64,000 bases of DNA from Salvator merianae (lineage: Eukaryota; Chordata; Lepidosauria; Squamata; Teiidae). The notes under the pieces were generated by a model. That model was not told the DNA's origin. It did no database searches and was given only the letters and a program-made list of their open reading frames with translations. The stretch is from positions 1,023,596-1,087,595 of the forward strand of contig QVOM02000057.1 of NCBI GenBank assembly GCA_003586115.2, in the 5' to 3' direction. Positions 36,471 through 46,950 of the stretch are shown here, piece after piece. The first letter of the stretch is position 1. Each line of letters starts with the position of its first letter. Position numbers and translations under genes: made by a program.

Positions 36471-37055
36471 AAATTACTGGGAGCCAACCTGGGATTTAAT
36501 TCTTAAATAAATTAATAAATAAATAAGGTCTGATTAGTTTAAATTTTCTGTTGCTCTTAGAACTGATATCATCGATATTCAATTATCCCTTTTGTTTGAA
36601 CGGCGAGGGGAAACCCAATTCCTTCTTAGGTTTTGCAGTTCCTTCCTATGGTGATGTTAGGGAAGGAATCCAAAATGCAGTTCCCCGCTTTTACAGGTTG
36701 TTGCAACAGGATCATGTAGGTAAATTTATTTCTATATTTATCCTGCCCTATACAAAAGTTCTCCGGGTCGCTTACAACAGTAAAAAACAATTTAAAAGAG
36801 TCTGCTAAAACAATGGCAGCTCTGAGAGTTAGAGCAGGAGGAAGCAAAGTCTTACTGAGTATGATCCCTCTATCAACCTAAGACAGAAGAAATAAACGGC
36901 AGCCCCTCAGCCTGCTTCTTAAAATAGAGAGATTTGTCGACACCAGTCGATTTTCCTCATCCTATCTGAATCTCATTCTCTGACTGATTCAATGGAACCT
37001 TCTGAATATGAACACCTTTGGATTCTGAGAGTCAAAAAGAGTTCTGAGCACTTAC
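36205..37055 (-). other. 5'UTR intron of gene 6, containing the duplication junction
   Basis: 851 bp. Below 36638 it matches the gene 8 intron (TAGGTTTTGCAG...); above 36650 it matches the gene 4 intron (GTGATGTTAGGGAAGG). The crossover lies in the shared TTCCTTCCTATG at 36639-36650. Confidence 0.85.
36404..36471. repeat. TA/CA dinucleotide repeat
   Basis: Alternating TA, CA and TA runs within the gene 6 intron. The gene 8 counterpart at 46311-46383 has a longer TA block. Confidence 0.95.
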
Positions 37056-37131
37056 CAAGGCAGGCGAAGTCTCTGAGGATCTGGAGGCAGGAGAAGCTGT
37101 GGAAGTTCTACGTCTCTGGAGACCTTTTATA
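37056..37131 (-). promoter_or_regulatory. Promoter and non-coding exon 1 of gene 6
   Basis: Minus-strand TATAAAAG at 37124-37131 and donor GTAAGT at 37055. The upstream text (TGGGTCACCTTAGGTC, plus-strand view) is that of gene 4, not of gene 8. Confidence 0.8.
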
Positions 37132-38094
37132 CTCTTTTGGATGGGTCACCTTAGGTCTTCACGGTTCACTTGGAACACTCCTCTGGCCTGAGGCTTTCAT
37201 TAAGAGCAATTTGTGACCTGCATTGTGTTCCCAAATTATTTTAATTGCTCTAACAGCATTTTGTCTGCTCCACAGAATGCCAGTTGCTTGTTCTTCTGCT
37301 TTGTTCTTCTTAGTTTAATGAAAATTTTGAGCAAAACCGGGAAAGGGAATAATAAGCTCACACTTTGTTAAAGGCAGAGGCCATAATGTGGGATTCTGGG
37401 AAGAACATTAATCAAATGCTGAGCTGCTTATTTGGCCTTTTCAACTCCCTCAGGGGATAGGATGGGACACCTTCTTAGCTAAATGTTCACTTAGATACCA
37501 GGCACTGCCCTTGCAGTTGAAAAGATTCTGTTTACAGAGCGGAAACACAGGGGATCCTAAAGGAAGTTGTTGCATTAATCGGGGGGTTTTAGGGCTAACA
37601 TTTAACATTGCTGATATTATGCCAAAGCCTTTTACCTTATATGATCTGAGAACAGGGGGAATGGGGCGAGAGAATGAAGGTGATCAGTGCTCTTCCATTG
37701 TTACCAGATGTGCTTATTCATTTGGAATAAAGTTGCCTTCGTACGTGAGGCAGAGAGCTTCTTTGTGCCAGAGAAACATGAATGGATGCAGGCCTTGACC
37801 ATTGTCATGAAAGCTCTGGGCAAGAGAAGCTAAACTCCACCATGTTCCATGTTAAAAGTTACAGATATGCAGTTTGTCAGTGATCCTCACCTTTTACCTC
37901 ACAGGGAAATTGTCTAAAATAAAGGCTATGAGTGCTCCCGGAGTCTTATTTGCAGAAGCTGATCGCAAACACTTAAAACTAGCCAGAGTTGGTACATTCT
38001 AATCAAAGTTCCAAAAGATATTAAAAGGTATTCTAACTGCCATTGAGCATCCTTGGCGAATTTAAGTGCAAACATCAGGAATGTCCTTTGACAG

Positions 38095-38137
38095 GGAAGG
38101 AAGGAAGGAAGGAAGGAAGGAAGGAAGGAAGGAAGGA
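38095..38137. repeat. GGAA microsatellite a, unit B
   Basis: About 10-11 GGAA units, two fewer than in unit A; this accounts for the 8-base offset change. Confidence 0.95.
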
Positions 38138-38213
38138 GGGAGACTAGCATTTGATGTCTCTACCCTGCCCTTCCTCAAGATAGAAGAACTGTAGCTACGC
38201 GTGACTGGAAGAG

Positions 38214-38261
38214 GGAGGAAGGAAGGAAGGAAGGAAGGAAGGAAGGAAGGAAGGAAGGAAG
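38214..38261. repeat. GGAA microsatellite b, unit B
   Basis: About 12 GGAA units, the same as in unit A. Confidence 0.95.
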
Positions 38262-38886
38262 AAACCTGGTGTTTCTTGCCCTGCCCCAAGGTTTTGTATA
38301 ATTTTATAATTCATTATTTGCCATTGCATATAATTTTATTATGTATAATGTACTACAATTTGTACTATATTATGTTGTATTGTTTTTTTGGGGGTGTTGT
38401 TGTTAACTGCCCTGAGCAGTTTTTTGGACATAAAGATAAAATGGAATAGAGACCATAAGCAGCGGTCTACCTGGGCAATGCTTCCGAATTCCATTGGACG
38501 TTGAGGGCCATCCAACCATTGCTAAATCGAAGCACAGAAACCAGACTGAAACAAGTGAACGGCTAAAACAAAAAGTCAAGGATGCAAGCAAAGGGAGTCC
38601 AAATTTGAGCTACTTTCCATAAGAATGAATGGGGCCTGCTCCATTAGCTGCCAAGGAAGAATCAGCAAGATATGGTTCTTGGTGCTTTTTGTTTACTTTG
38701 CAGAAATCCAAATGGCGAAGATCAAAGTTGGGAGTGTGCAAATTCCAGTAAGCAACGCTTAGAAAATGAGACCACAAGGCTTCATACCTGGGACTTATCA
38801 GAGCAATTTGTGGAGATGATTCAAGTCTTCCATATCTTCCTAATTAATGCCCAAGGCCAAAGGGGCGTCTCCAAGCCAGTGTTGGG

Positions 38887-38979
38887 TATAAAAGGGCTCT
38901 CCAAGCTCAGGCCTTCCACAGCTTTTGCCTGGCTTGGTCTCCTGCTCTTCTCAGTTTCTCAGCACCTGCTTTCCTTTAG
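38887..38979 (+). promoter_or_regulatory. Promoter and non-coding exon 1 of gene 7
   Basis: TATAAAAG at 38887-38894 and donor GTAAGTC at 38980. The sequence equals that of gene 5. Confidence 0.8.
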
Positions 38980-40796
38980 GTAAGTCAAATTCATCAGAAT
39001 TCTTTTCCCTTTATACAAATAGCTGCAGAACTTCATTGTCTCTCATTCCAGTGGGATCAAGGATCCCAAAATGGGAGACACTGCAAAATCCCAGGAAGAA
39101 ATGAAGTTTTTCCCACAAAATTCCCAAGGCCCTGCATAATATATAATGTATTTTTCTTTCTCTTTTTTCTCATTTTGCTCATCTATGTATCGTGATGCAA
39201 GTGGGTTACATTTGTTATGTGTTCACTGAGGGCAATGGATATTGCTGCAGGTTTTCCAGGCTCTCTATTGCTGGTGCCCTAAACCTCTGGAAGGTCTGGT
39301 TTCTTGTGTGTCCTCCATCTTGTTTGTCTTTTCCGTGAGCCCATCGTTTGTCTCAGGGTCCCATAGCTTTCTGTACAAATGTTTTGAAAGAAGCTGTTAT
39401 TTCATCTTGACCTGCTGTCATCATCTATCCTAGCAGCTGTTCATTTCTTAGTCCTGAATTTTCTACAGCAATAAATAGAGTTTAGGATTCCATCTCTGTT
39501 TGAATGTTTTCATTAGCTCGCCTTTCACGTGTTCCCAAAATTTCTTTACCGGTGGACATTCCTGCCATACATGGAAGTTAAATCTTTTAGTCCAACAATT
39601 CCTCCAACACCAGGGGGGGATTGTGTTGTTGATATACAATATCTGGACGGGGGTCAAACTTTCAAAACTGTTTGTTTAAGTCTAGCAGATTTAGTGCAGC
39701 TCACCGTTTTGTTCAACATCTCATCCTTCCCTGAATTTTCCACCTATATCATCCTTCCAAATGTTTTTTTGGCCCATATTTGCTGTTAGATCCTTCTCTG
39801 GTCTTGCTTTATATAAATATAACATAGCATATTTCCACATTTTAAAAACTGTATTGGTTTATTCTATAATGAGGAACATTCCCTGGCTAAAACTTTATTA
39901 TTTATCCCTTATCAAGGTTTTATTACCAAAGCAAAGTTGCTTTTTATTGATATTTTTCCTTTTCTTGTCATCCATGATGTACCTTTAGGTTTATTTTGGG
40001 GGTGATTGTCTATATGAAGTGGTCTAAAGTAATGGTTCTCTTTGGTCTTTAATTCTTGCCTTATGTCACCTTGGCATATTATCAGCTACTTAGGAGAAAT
40101 GGTTCAGATTTGAGGGGAGAAATAGACACGATGGAAAAACATCCCAAATTTAATCCAATGGGGCACTTATACAACCCAGATTTTCACCATTTTCTGATTT
40201 CTATTATTAGTCATTTTTTACCAGTTCTTGTACGGTAGCTAGATGTATGGTTAAAGTGTAGAAAATGCTTCTGTCATCTATTTCATCATCTTCTAGTCTA
40301 TAATCAAGACATAGATGGAAATCATCCAGTCTGGAACCTACCAGGATGTGGATACCTGAGGATGAACATCTACTGCCCAGAAAAAGTGTTCGCTGGTGAA
40401 CCAGCCATAGTTGAGAGTAGTTTTCCTAGCTGCCACAACAACTAGGGCTTCAAGGTGGAAAGATGAAATTTCGTTTTGCATGTTCTTCTCTATTTTCAGT
40501 GAAGGTTAGCAGTGAAGAGGAGAATTCAGTAAACAAAAGACAAAAATGCTGCTTCATATAAGCCTAACTTAGCTGCTCATAAAACACTTGAGCACAGAAG
40601 AGTCTTATCCTGAGCACGGGACTGAGGTTGACTTGCATGAAGGAGAAGAGGGTTGAAGGAGCCTGTATTTTAAATTCTAGATGACAGTGGGTCACTGTTT
40701 GCAGGGTGTAGTTATCAATACTTTCTTCAGATCCTCTGAACTTTCCAATTTCCTACCATGAAAGAAATTCATTTTCACCCCCTTCCTTTATTTCAG
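38980..40796 (+). other. 5'UTR intron of gene 7
   Basis: 1817 bp, near-identical to the gene 5 intron. Confidence 0.8.
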
Positions 40797-40810
40797 ACTC
40801 ACCATCCAAA

Positions 40811-41350
40811 ATGGTTGACTGTGGTCCAGCGTGCACCGTGCCAAACATCGCTTCCACCCCATCTGTTGGATTCGGTCGTTGTGGAGCTGTCGGCGTTGGA
40901 GGTCTTGGTTGTGGCTACGGAGGTCTCGGCTACGGAGGTCTCGGTTATGGCTACGGAGGTCTCGGCTACGGAGGTCTCGGCTATGGAGGTCTCGGCTACG
41001 GAGGTGGTCTAGGTGGTGCTGGAGGCCAGGTTGAAACTTCCGGCAGCCTTGGTACCCTGGCTGGAGTTTTTCCTTCCTGCGTCAACCAGATCCCTTCATC
41101 AGAAGTGGTGATCCAGCCATCTCCTTGCGTTTTGACCATCCCAGGGCCCATCCTGTCCGCCAGCTGTGAGCCTGTAGCCGTTGGTGGCAACACTCCTTGC
41201 GCCGTTGGAGGTTATGGGCTGGGAGGAGGTGTATTTGGTGGTTATGGGGGCCTGGGCTATGCAGCGGGAGGCTGGCCTTATGGGTTTGGCAGGCGAGGAT
41301 TCCTTGGAAAAAAGTCCCTGCTGGGACGCCGTGGTAGTGTCTGCTTCTGA
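40811..41350 (+). CDS. Corneous beta-protein (beta-keratin) gene 7, 179 aa
   Basis: Fourth copy of the 179-residue protein also encoded by genes 1, 2 and 5, with the same nine cysteines, GGLGYG array, core and tail. It lies in tandem unit B, 9903 bases from gene 5, with exon 2 starting at 40797. It is divergently paired with gene 6 and tail-to-tail with gene 8. The sequence gives no reason to doubt that it is intact: TATA box, donor, acceptor, start, stop and polyA signal are all present. Confidence 0.93.
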   Translation: MVDCGPACTVPNIASTPSVGFGRCGAVGVGGLGCGYGGLGYGGLGYGYGGLGYGGLGYGGLGYGGGLGGAGGQVETSGSLGTLAGVFPSCVNQIPSSEVVIQPSPCVLTIPGPILSASCEPVAVGGNTPCAVGGYGLGGGVFGGYGGLGYAAGGWPYGFGRRGFLGKKSLLGRRGSVCF

Positions 41351-41492
41351 GCCAAGCCAGATAAAGCAACCTAAGGCCCACCACCTCCTTTAGTCCAGCA
41401 GATAGAATCTGTGAAACTTCTGGCGATGTTGCACCGTCTTCCTCTTTGTATGTTCTTCCCTTCTTTTTGTCTTTACTTGCCTAATTTTCTCC

Positions 41493-41498
41493 AATAAA
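41493..41498 (+). terminator. PolyA signal of gene 7
   Basis: AATAAA at the same distance from the stop as in gene 5. Confidence 0.8.
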
Positions 41499-41697
41499 GC
41501 TTTTCCTGCATTCGCATAACATGTCTCTCCTGGCTTGTGTTGGTTAACTACTGACTGGACAGTGTTCCCAGAGATACTTTCACCATCAAGAAATACAACT
41601 ACTGTAAACAATGCAAGACATGAAAAGCAGAATGATCTAACAGGGGCACTTCATAGGATTTCAGAATCAATGTTAGTATTACCTCTACTGTATTTGT

Positions 41698-41843
41698 TAC
41701 TCTGGCTACGTCCGCATAGAGTAAAAAAAAAAAAGGTTCAAAAGCAGCTTAAAGGTGGTAGCGTCCACATGCTAGCTTTAATCCACATTAGGCCATAAAA
41801 TGCACTTTCAAAATGGGAATACTAGCCTCTGATTGGTTACAAA
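41698..41843. repeat. Palindromic MITE-like element, truncated copy in unit B
   Basis: Duplicate of 31795-31940. Confidence 0.55.
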
Positions 41844-43252
41844 ATCGGAGTGTAGCAAAATTCATAAATTATTATAAGCTTCAAGTAGGAATATGAAAGA
41901 AAATACAGCATTTAAAAACATAATAATGGCCAAAATGAGAGAGGAAAAAGTATTGGGAGTAAAAATATATCACTGTTTGACTGATAATACAAATTTAAAT
42001 TGAGTCTTGTCCAGACTTTATGTATTTTGTGCAATGTGTAAACATTTGCAGGAAATCCATTTTGAATGTGCTTGGCACTCCTTTGCCTAGGACTGGCACA
42101 GACACCCCAGCCCTAATTAGCCTTGAGTACTTAAATGCCATTCTATTGTCTAGACATATCACATCTTTTTGGGGGGAAGGAGGAAGATTTGGGTGCAGAC
42201 AGAGTCTTTTTGCAGTGGCAACCCCCTTGTTTCACTTACAACTTGATGCTTTATTTTGTCAAAGATAATCTCACGCAACATCATCAAGGCATGGGTAAGC
42301 CTTACTATCACCCAAGCATGCCTCTTCTCGTGCCCCCCTACTCAAATGTAAGACATCCCCTCCCTTTCCATAGGAAAGAATTAGCTGCATGTGGTTTCCC
42401 AACCCCTGGACAGATTTTAGGCATAGGATCAGCCCCCCCCCTTTGTCCAAATCAAAGTTAGACCAAGGTAGCACATGACACACTGTCCTTGGATTTCCAT
42501 CATGTGGACTTCTTCCACCCATGGTGTTCACCATCTGGATCAATGTCCCACGCTGCCACACCTCCATCTTAAAAGAAGAACTAAGCCACGCTTTGAATCT
42601 GCCACTTGCCCGCTGGCCTTTGCCCTTTGGACTGCTGCTTCAAGTATAAAGCAACTCCACAGCCTGGACTCTGTTTTGCCTCAGCTGAGGCAGCCAGCTT
42701 TGCAGCTGACTTGCTGATTAGCAGTTTCCCCCATTTGTGCAACTCTTCCTTTACTCATGGATACTTTATCAGAACGGGAGCCTTCTCTCCTAAGTCCTCT
42801 TTGCAGCAGAAGGTGAGACATCTGTGCGCTCCCTGACAGTCCAGGACTCTCCCAAATTAGTCCAGTTGAGGTACAGGTTCCTTTCCCTTCCCTACAGCTT
42901 CCCCGTTAACCTCCTAGGTGCCAAAATTGTCCTTAAAAGATTGCATAGGTTAAATAGAAGTTTGTGTCGTTTGTTTCTCTGCTTGGCGCAAGCGCAGTTA
43001 GCACTTTGCTGTACAGTCCCTGCTCGGACAACCTGCACCCTTGCACCCTTTCCTCTTGCTTTTCGTTGCTGTTTGAAAGACTGTTTGACAATCCTGTGCC
43101 GCTGACTCGCAGTGTCTGCGCCTAGAAGAGGTTCTGAATGTCGCTGGCCAGGAGCAATCTGACTGCTCCCAGTCAAGCTGCGGGCAATGATTTTGTTGTC
43201 CACAGCTAGTAACATTCAGGAGCAGCTGGAGATGCTCCCAAAAGCTATGGCA
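41839..43252. other. Unique intergenic DNA downstream of gene 7
   Basis: Duplicate of 31936-33349, with no gene seen. Confidence 0.55.
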
Positions 43253-43722
43253 GTGGAACTGTTCTCTGGAACAAGTTCAGAGAAGGGCGACCAAAATGGC
43301 GAGTGGCCTGCAAACCATGTCCTACAAGGAACGGTTAAAGGATCTAGGAATGTTTAGCCTGCAGAAGAGAAGACTGAGAGGAGACATGATAGCTGTTTTC
43401 AAGTCTCTGAAGGGCTGTCACAGTGCAGAAGGATTGGCCCTATTCTCAGTTGCGCAAGAAGGAAGGACTAGAAACAATGGGATGAAACTTCAAGGGAGGA
43501 GATACAGGCTAGATATTAGGAAAAACTTCCTGACCGTAAGGGCAATCAGTCACTGGAACAGGTTGCCACAGGAGGTGGTGGGCTCTCCTTCGCTGGAGGT
43601 CTTCAAGGAGAGGCTGGACAGATATCTGTCTGGGATGCTTTAGTGAATCCTGCATTGAGCAGGGGGTTGGACTCGATGACCCTGGAGGTCCCTTCCAACT
43701 CTATGATTCTATGATTCTATGT
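43253..43722 (+). mobile_element. CR1-type LINE 3' fragment, unit B
   Basis: Same insertion site and end as the unit A copy, so it was inserted before the tandem duplication. Between about 43.43 and 43.62 kb it differs from unit A at many positions although the flanks are nearly identical. Confidence 0.88.
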
Positions 43723-45364
43723 TTTCCTATTATAACGGAGGCATAATGTGAAGCCTTTGCCGCACAATTTTCCAAGCAGAGAGTTATGTTGATGTTTTGA
43801 GCGCAACAGGCAATGTGCTCAGCATCTGTGCTGCTGGCCAGATGCTGCTGAAGTTCTCAAAGGTAGCAAGGTCAGGAAAGAACTGGTCGTTCTTTTGAAA
43901 CTGACGCCTGTGCTTAATGGGAGGTATTTCCTAACCTCGTAAACAGGTAGTTGCTTCCCCATAGAATTTACTCTGCCTAGTGAAATGCAGAGGGTGGCAT
44001 GAACTGCTTGTATATGCATGCCCCCAGTTCTACAGTTTGGCAGCCTCCCTGTCTGGAAACGTTTTCTCCAACTAGCTTAGGAAGAGTCGTGGACAGACGG
44101 TGGCAGATTGCGTTGTAGGAATCATCCCTGGAATGAAACCTTGCTTTCCCCAACCTGCTCTGCCACTATGCTGCAGGGATTTAGGCAAAGGCTCCTGAGA
44201 ATCTGCGCTCCTGTTTGTCCTTTGGACAGGTATCACTGGAGATGTCACGAGGAATGTCTCCGGTCCATATATGGAAAGGTACATCGAGGGAGCATCAATA
44301 AGTGTATTTCTTCCCCTTCCTAGATTCCTAGGTTTTGTGATTCTTCACTTTCATCTCTTGCTCCCCATTCTTTTTGAAGAAAAGCACAGCCCAGTCAAAA
44401 AAATAGATTTCCCCCAAACTGCTTTTTAAGAAATTCCTCACATATCACCCTCATGACAGGACCAACCCCATGGGGTGTGGAGAATGTCAAGGCTGTATCT
44501 TTTCTTCGCATGGCATTACTCTGTGAGGCATAAAACGTGGCAGTCAAAGCAAGTGCAACGTTACCTGACTCATCTACAGTCGTTTACTCTAAAAGACCAG
44601 GTGGGGGAATACAGTGCCCATATAGTGCCAGTATGGGGAGGCTGCCACATGTATCTGTGGCAAGCCCGCCGTAGCTACACTAGATGACCGCCAAATAACA
44701 CTCAGTAGCCCATTTTGGGAAAACCAGATTCTTCTGCCATCACATGCACACGCATGCGGGCCGGAAAAGATGACCCCACATGTGCAGTGGTCACGATCAC
44801 ACTCGTCCGGTACTTCAATACCCAGATGTGCACATCCACCACGTGTGTGCGTGGGTCGAAAAGATGGCCGCACATGCACAGTGGTCAGTCTCCAAAAATG
44901 CAAAGACAGCACAGTCCCCCTGCTGTCAGGATGCAGGCAATATTCCGGAGGAGCTTTTCTCTGGAACATCACACCTTGGTGCTTTACTCCGCTGTCGTAC
45001 GGAGCCGGCCCGAGGAGCGTAAGAGCCCAGAGCAACTTCTCTTTCCTTGGGAACGGCCTGATCCACGAACAAAAGGATCCTGGTTGGCCCGCAGAAACTG
45101 GAATGATCTTCACAAATCTCCCACACCTCAGGTTTGCTAGGTTTGCTGCCTCACTGTGGTTAAACCATTTGCAGCCTCACAATGCATGATGGGAAAAAAA
45201 ACCGTGGGCTCCTCTGAAGATCAATAAACTGTCCCCCCACACACAGAGACACCAGAATTCCCCTTCCTTCCCTCTTCTTCATTTGTGTAGCAGAGGTTCT
45301 GCTCCATGCTCTCGTAAAAAGACTGAGAAATGTCGGGACACGGGACGTCAGAATACAGACAAGC
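43723..45364. other. Intergenic DNA between CR1 fragment and gene 8
   Basis: Duplicate of 33820-35461, with scattered substitutions and no gene. Confidence 0.55.
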
Positions 45365-45370
45365 TTTATT
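45365..45370 (-). terminator. PolyA signal of gene 8
   Basis: Minus-strand AATAAA. Confidence 0.8.
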
Positions 45371-45568
45371 GGAGGCAAAAGCAAAGAGCCGATGCAAAAC
45401 AGTTAAATATCAGGGTAAAGGGGGAGAGAACATTTTTTTCATTTAAAAACAGGGAACGCCAGAAGCAAAAGGGGAAATTAAGTAGACGAAGAAGATGCTT
45501 CTTTGCTACAGAGAATTAAGGCCGTCGGAGAGTTCATCATGTTGTCCTAATCCAGGTTGTTGCCATTT

Positions 45569-46090
45569 CTAGAAGCAGATGCTAGAACGGCGGCCCACGA
45601 GTCCTTTTCCCCAACGCCCGTAACCGCCCAGGAGTCCACCCCTCCCCCAGAACCCAGAGCCCCAAGGGGGGATTGCATAGCCCAGGCCCCCGTAGCCCCC
45701 AAACTGTCCTCCAAGGGCGCATGGGGTGTTGCCACCAACAGCTACAGGCTCACAGCTGGCGGACAGGATGGCCCCTGGGATGGTCACAGTGATAGGAGGT
45801 GGCTGGACCGTCACTTCTGATGGAGGGGTCTGTCCGATGCAGGAAGGATTAACTCCAGCCAGGGTACCAAGGCTGCCGGAAGTTCCAACCAGGCCTCCAG
45901 CACCATAGCCTAGACCACTTCCAAAGCCTAGAGGACCATTGCCGAGACCACCTCCAAAGCCTAGAAGACCATTGCCGAGACCACCTCCAAAGCCGAGACC
46001 TCCAACGCCGAGAGCTCCACAACGACCGAATCCAACAGTTGGGGTGGAAGCGATGCTTGGCACGGTGCACGCTGGACCACAGTCGACCAT
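45569..46090 (-). CDS. Corneous beta-protein (beta-keratin) gene 8, 173 aa
   Basis: Structural protein with GLGFGGGLGNG repeats, SEVTVQPPPITVTIPGAILS in the core and the C-terminus GRRSSICF. Exon 2 ends at 46107 and the 5'UTR intron is 46108-46874 (767 bp). It is the parental type for gene 6's coding exon; only one residue differs (YAIPPWG here, YATPPWG in gene 6). Unlike gene 6 it keeps its own promoter, and it is divergently paired with gene 9. Confidence 0.93.
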   Translation of the reverse strand: MVDCGPACTVPSIASTPTVGFGRCGALGVGGLGFGGGLGNGLLGFGGGLGNGPLGFGSGLGYGAGGLVGTSGSLGTLAGVNPSCIGQTPPSEVTVQPPPITVTIPGAILSASCEPVAVGGNTPCALGGQFGGYGGLGYAIPPWGSGFWGRGGLLGGYGRWGKGLVGRRSSICF

Positions 46091-46308
46091 TTTGGAAGGC
46101 GATGAGTCTGAAATAAATGACAAAAGGAAGAAAATGAGGTTTGGGCACGTTAGTTCAACAGGCCACGGAAAGGATCTTGCAGGGCGTCTGATCATGATGA
46201 CCTACTGAGATCTTTGACGTGATCCCGCTAGAGCTTTAGCCTTTTCCGCATACTTCTGAGCAAGCAGTGAAAGCTGGATTATATTTTAAATAAGTGTTAA
46301 GTACTCTT

Positions 46309-46310
<2 letters not shown>

Positions 46311-46383
<73 letters not shown>
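46311..46383. repeat. TA/CA dinucleotide repeat in gene 8 intron
   Basis: Long TA run, CA run and short TA run, a length variant of the array at 36404-36471. Confidence 0.95.
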
Positions 46384-46384
<1 letters not shown>

Positions 46385-46874
46385 AAATTACTGGGAGCCA
46401 ACCTGGGATTTAATTCTTAAATAAATTAATAAATAAATAAGGTCTGATTAGTTTAAATTTTCTGTTGCTCTTAGAACTGATATCATCGATATTCAATTAT
46501 CCCTTTTGTTTGAACGGCGAGGGGAAACCCAATTCCTTCTTAGGTTTTGCAGTTCCTTCCTATGAGGATGTTAGGAAAGGAATCCAAAGTGCAATTCCCC
46601 ACATTGGCAGATCATTGCAACACGATCATGCAGGTATAGTTAGAGCAGGGAAAGCAAAGCCTCACTGACTATGATCCCCCCATCAACCCAAGACAGAAGA
46701 AATAAACGGCAGCCCCTCCGCCTGCTTCTCAAAATAGAGAAATTTGTCGACAGCAGTCGATTTTCCTCATCCTATTCGAATCTAGTCCTCTGACGGATTC
46801 AGTGGAAGGAGCAGCACCGTCTGAAGGCGAACGCCTTCGGATTCTGAGAGTCAAAAGGAGTTCTGAGCACTTAC

Positions 46875-46950
46875 CAAGGCAGGCGAAGGCTCTGAGGATC
46901 TGGAGGCAGGAGAAGCTGTGGAAGTTCTACGTCTCTGGAGACCTTTTATA
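46875..46950 (-). promoter_or_regulatory. Promoter and non-coding exon 1 of gene 8
   Basis: Minus-strand TATAAAAG at 46943-46950 and donor GTAAGT at 46874. The exon 1 sequence is almost that of gene 4, but the upstream flank diverges (plus-strand TGTGCCTCCACGGCTCGCC), so this is a separate, older promoter copy. Confidence 0.8.

Larger units (their letters stand above)
26728..36638 (+). repeat. Tandem duplication unit A (about 9.9 kb)
   Basis: Contains the gene 4 promoter/exon 1, gene 5 and gene 6 exon 2. It matches 36639-46552 at an offset of 9903-9914 bases with few differences. Both junctions are within sequenced DNA with no gap. Confidence 0.92.
37132..38886. other. Intergenic DNA between divergent promoters of genes 6 and 7
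   Basis: Near-identical to 27221-28983, with no gene. Confidence 0.6.
36639..46552 (+). repeat. Tandem duplication unit B (about 9.9 kb)
   Basis: Contains the gene 6 promoter/exon 1, gene 7 and gene 8 exon 2. Differences from unit A are scattered single bases, small length changes in microsatellites, and one dense cluster inside the CR1 fragment. Confidence 0.92.
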
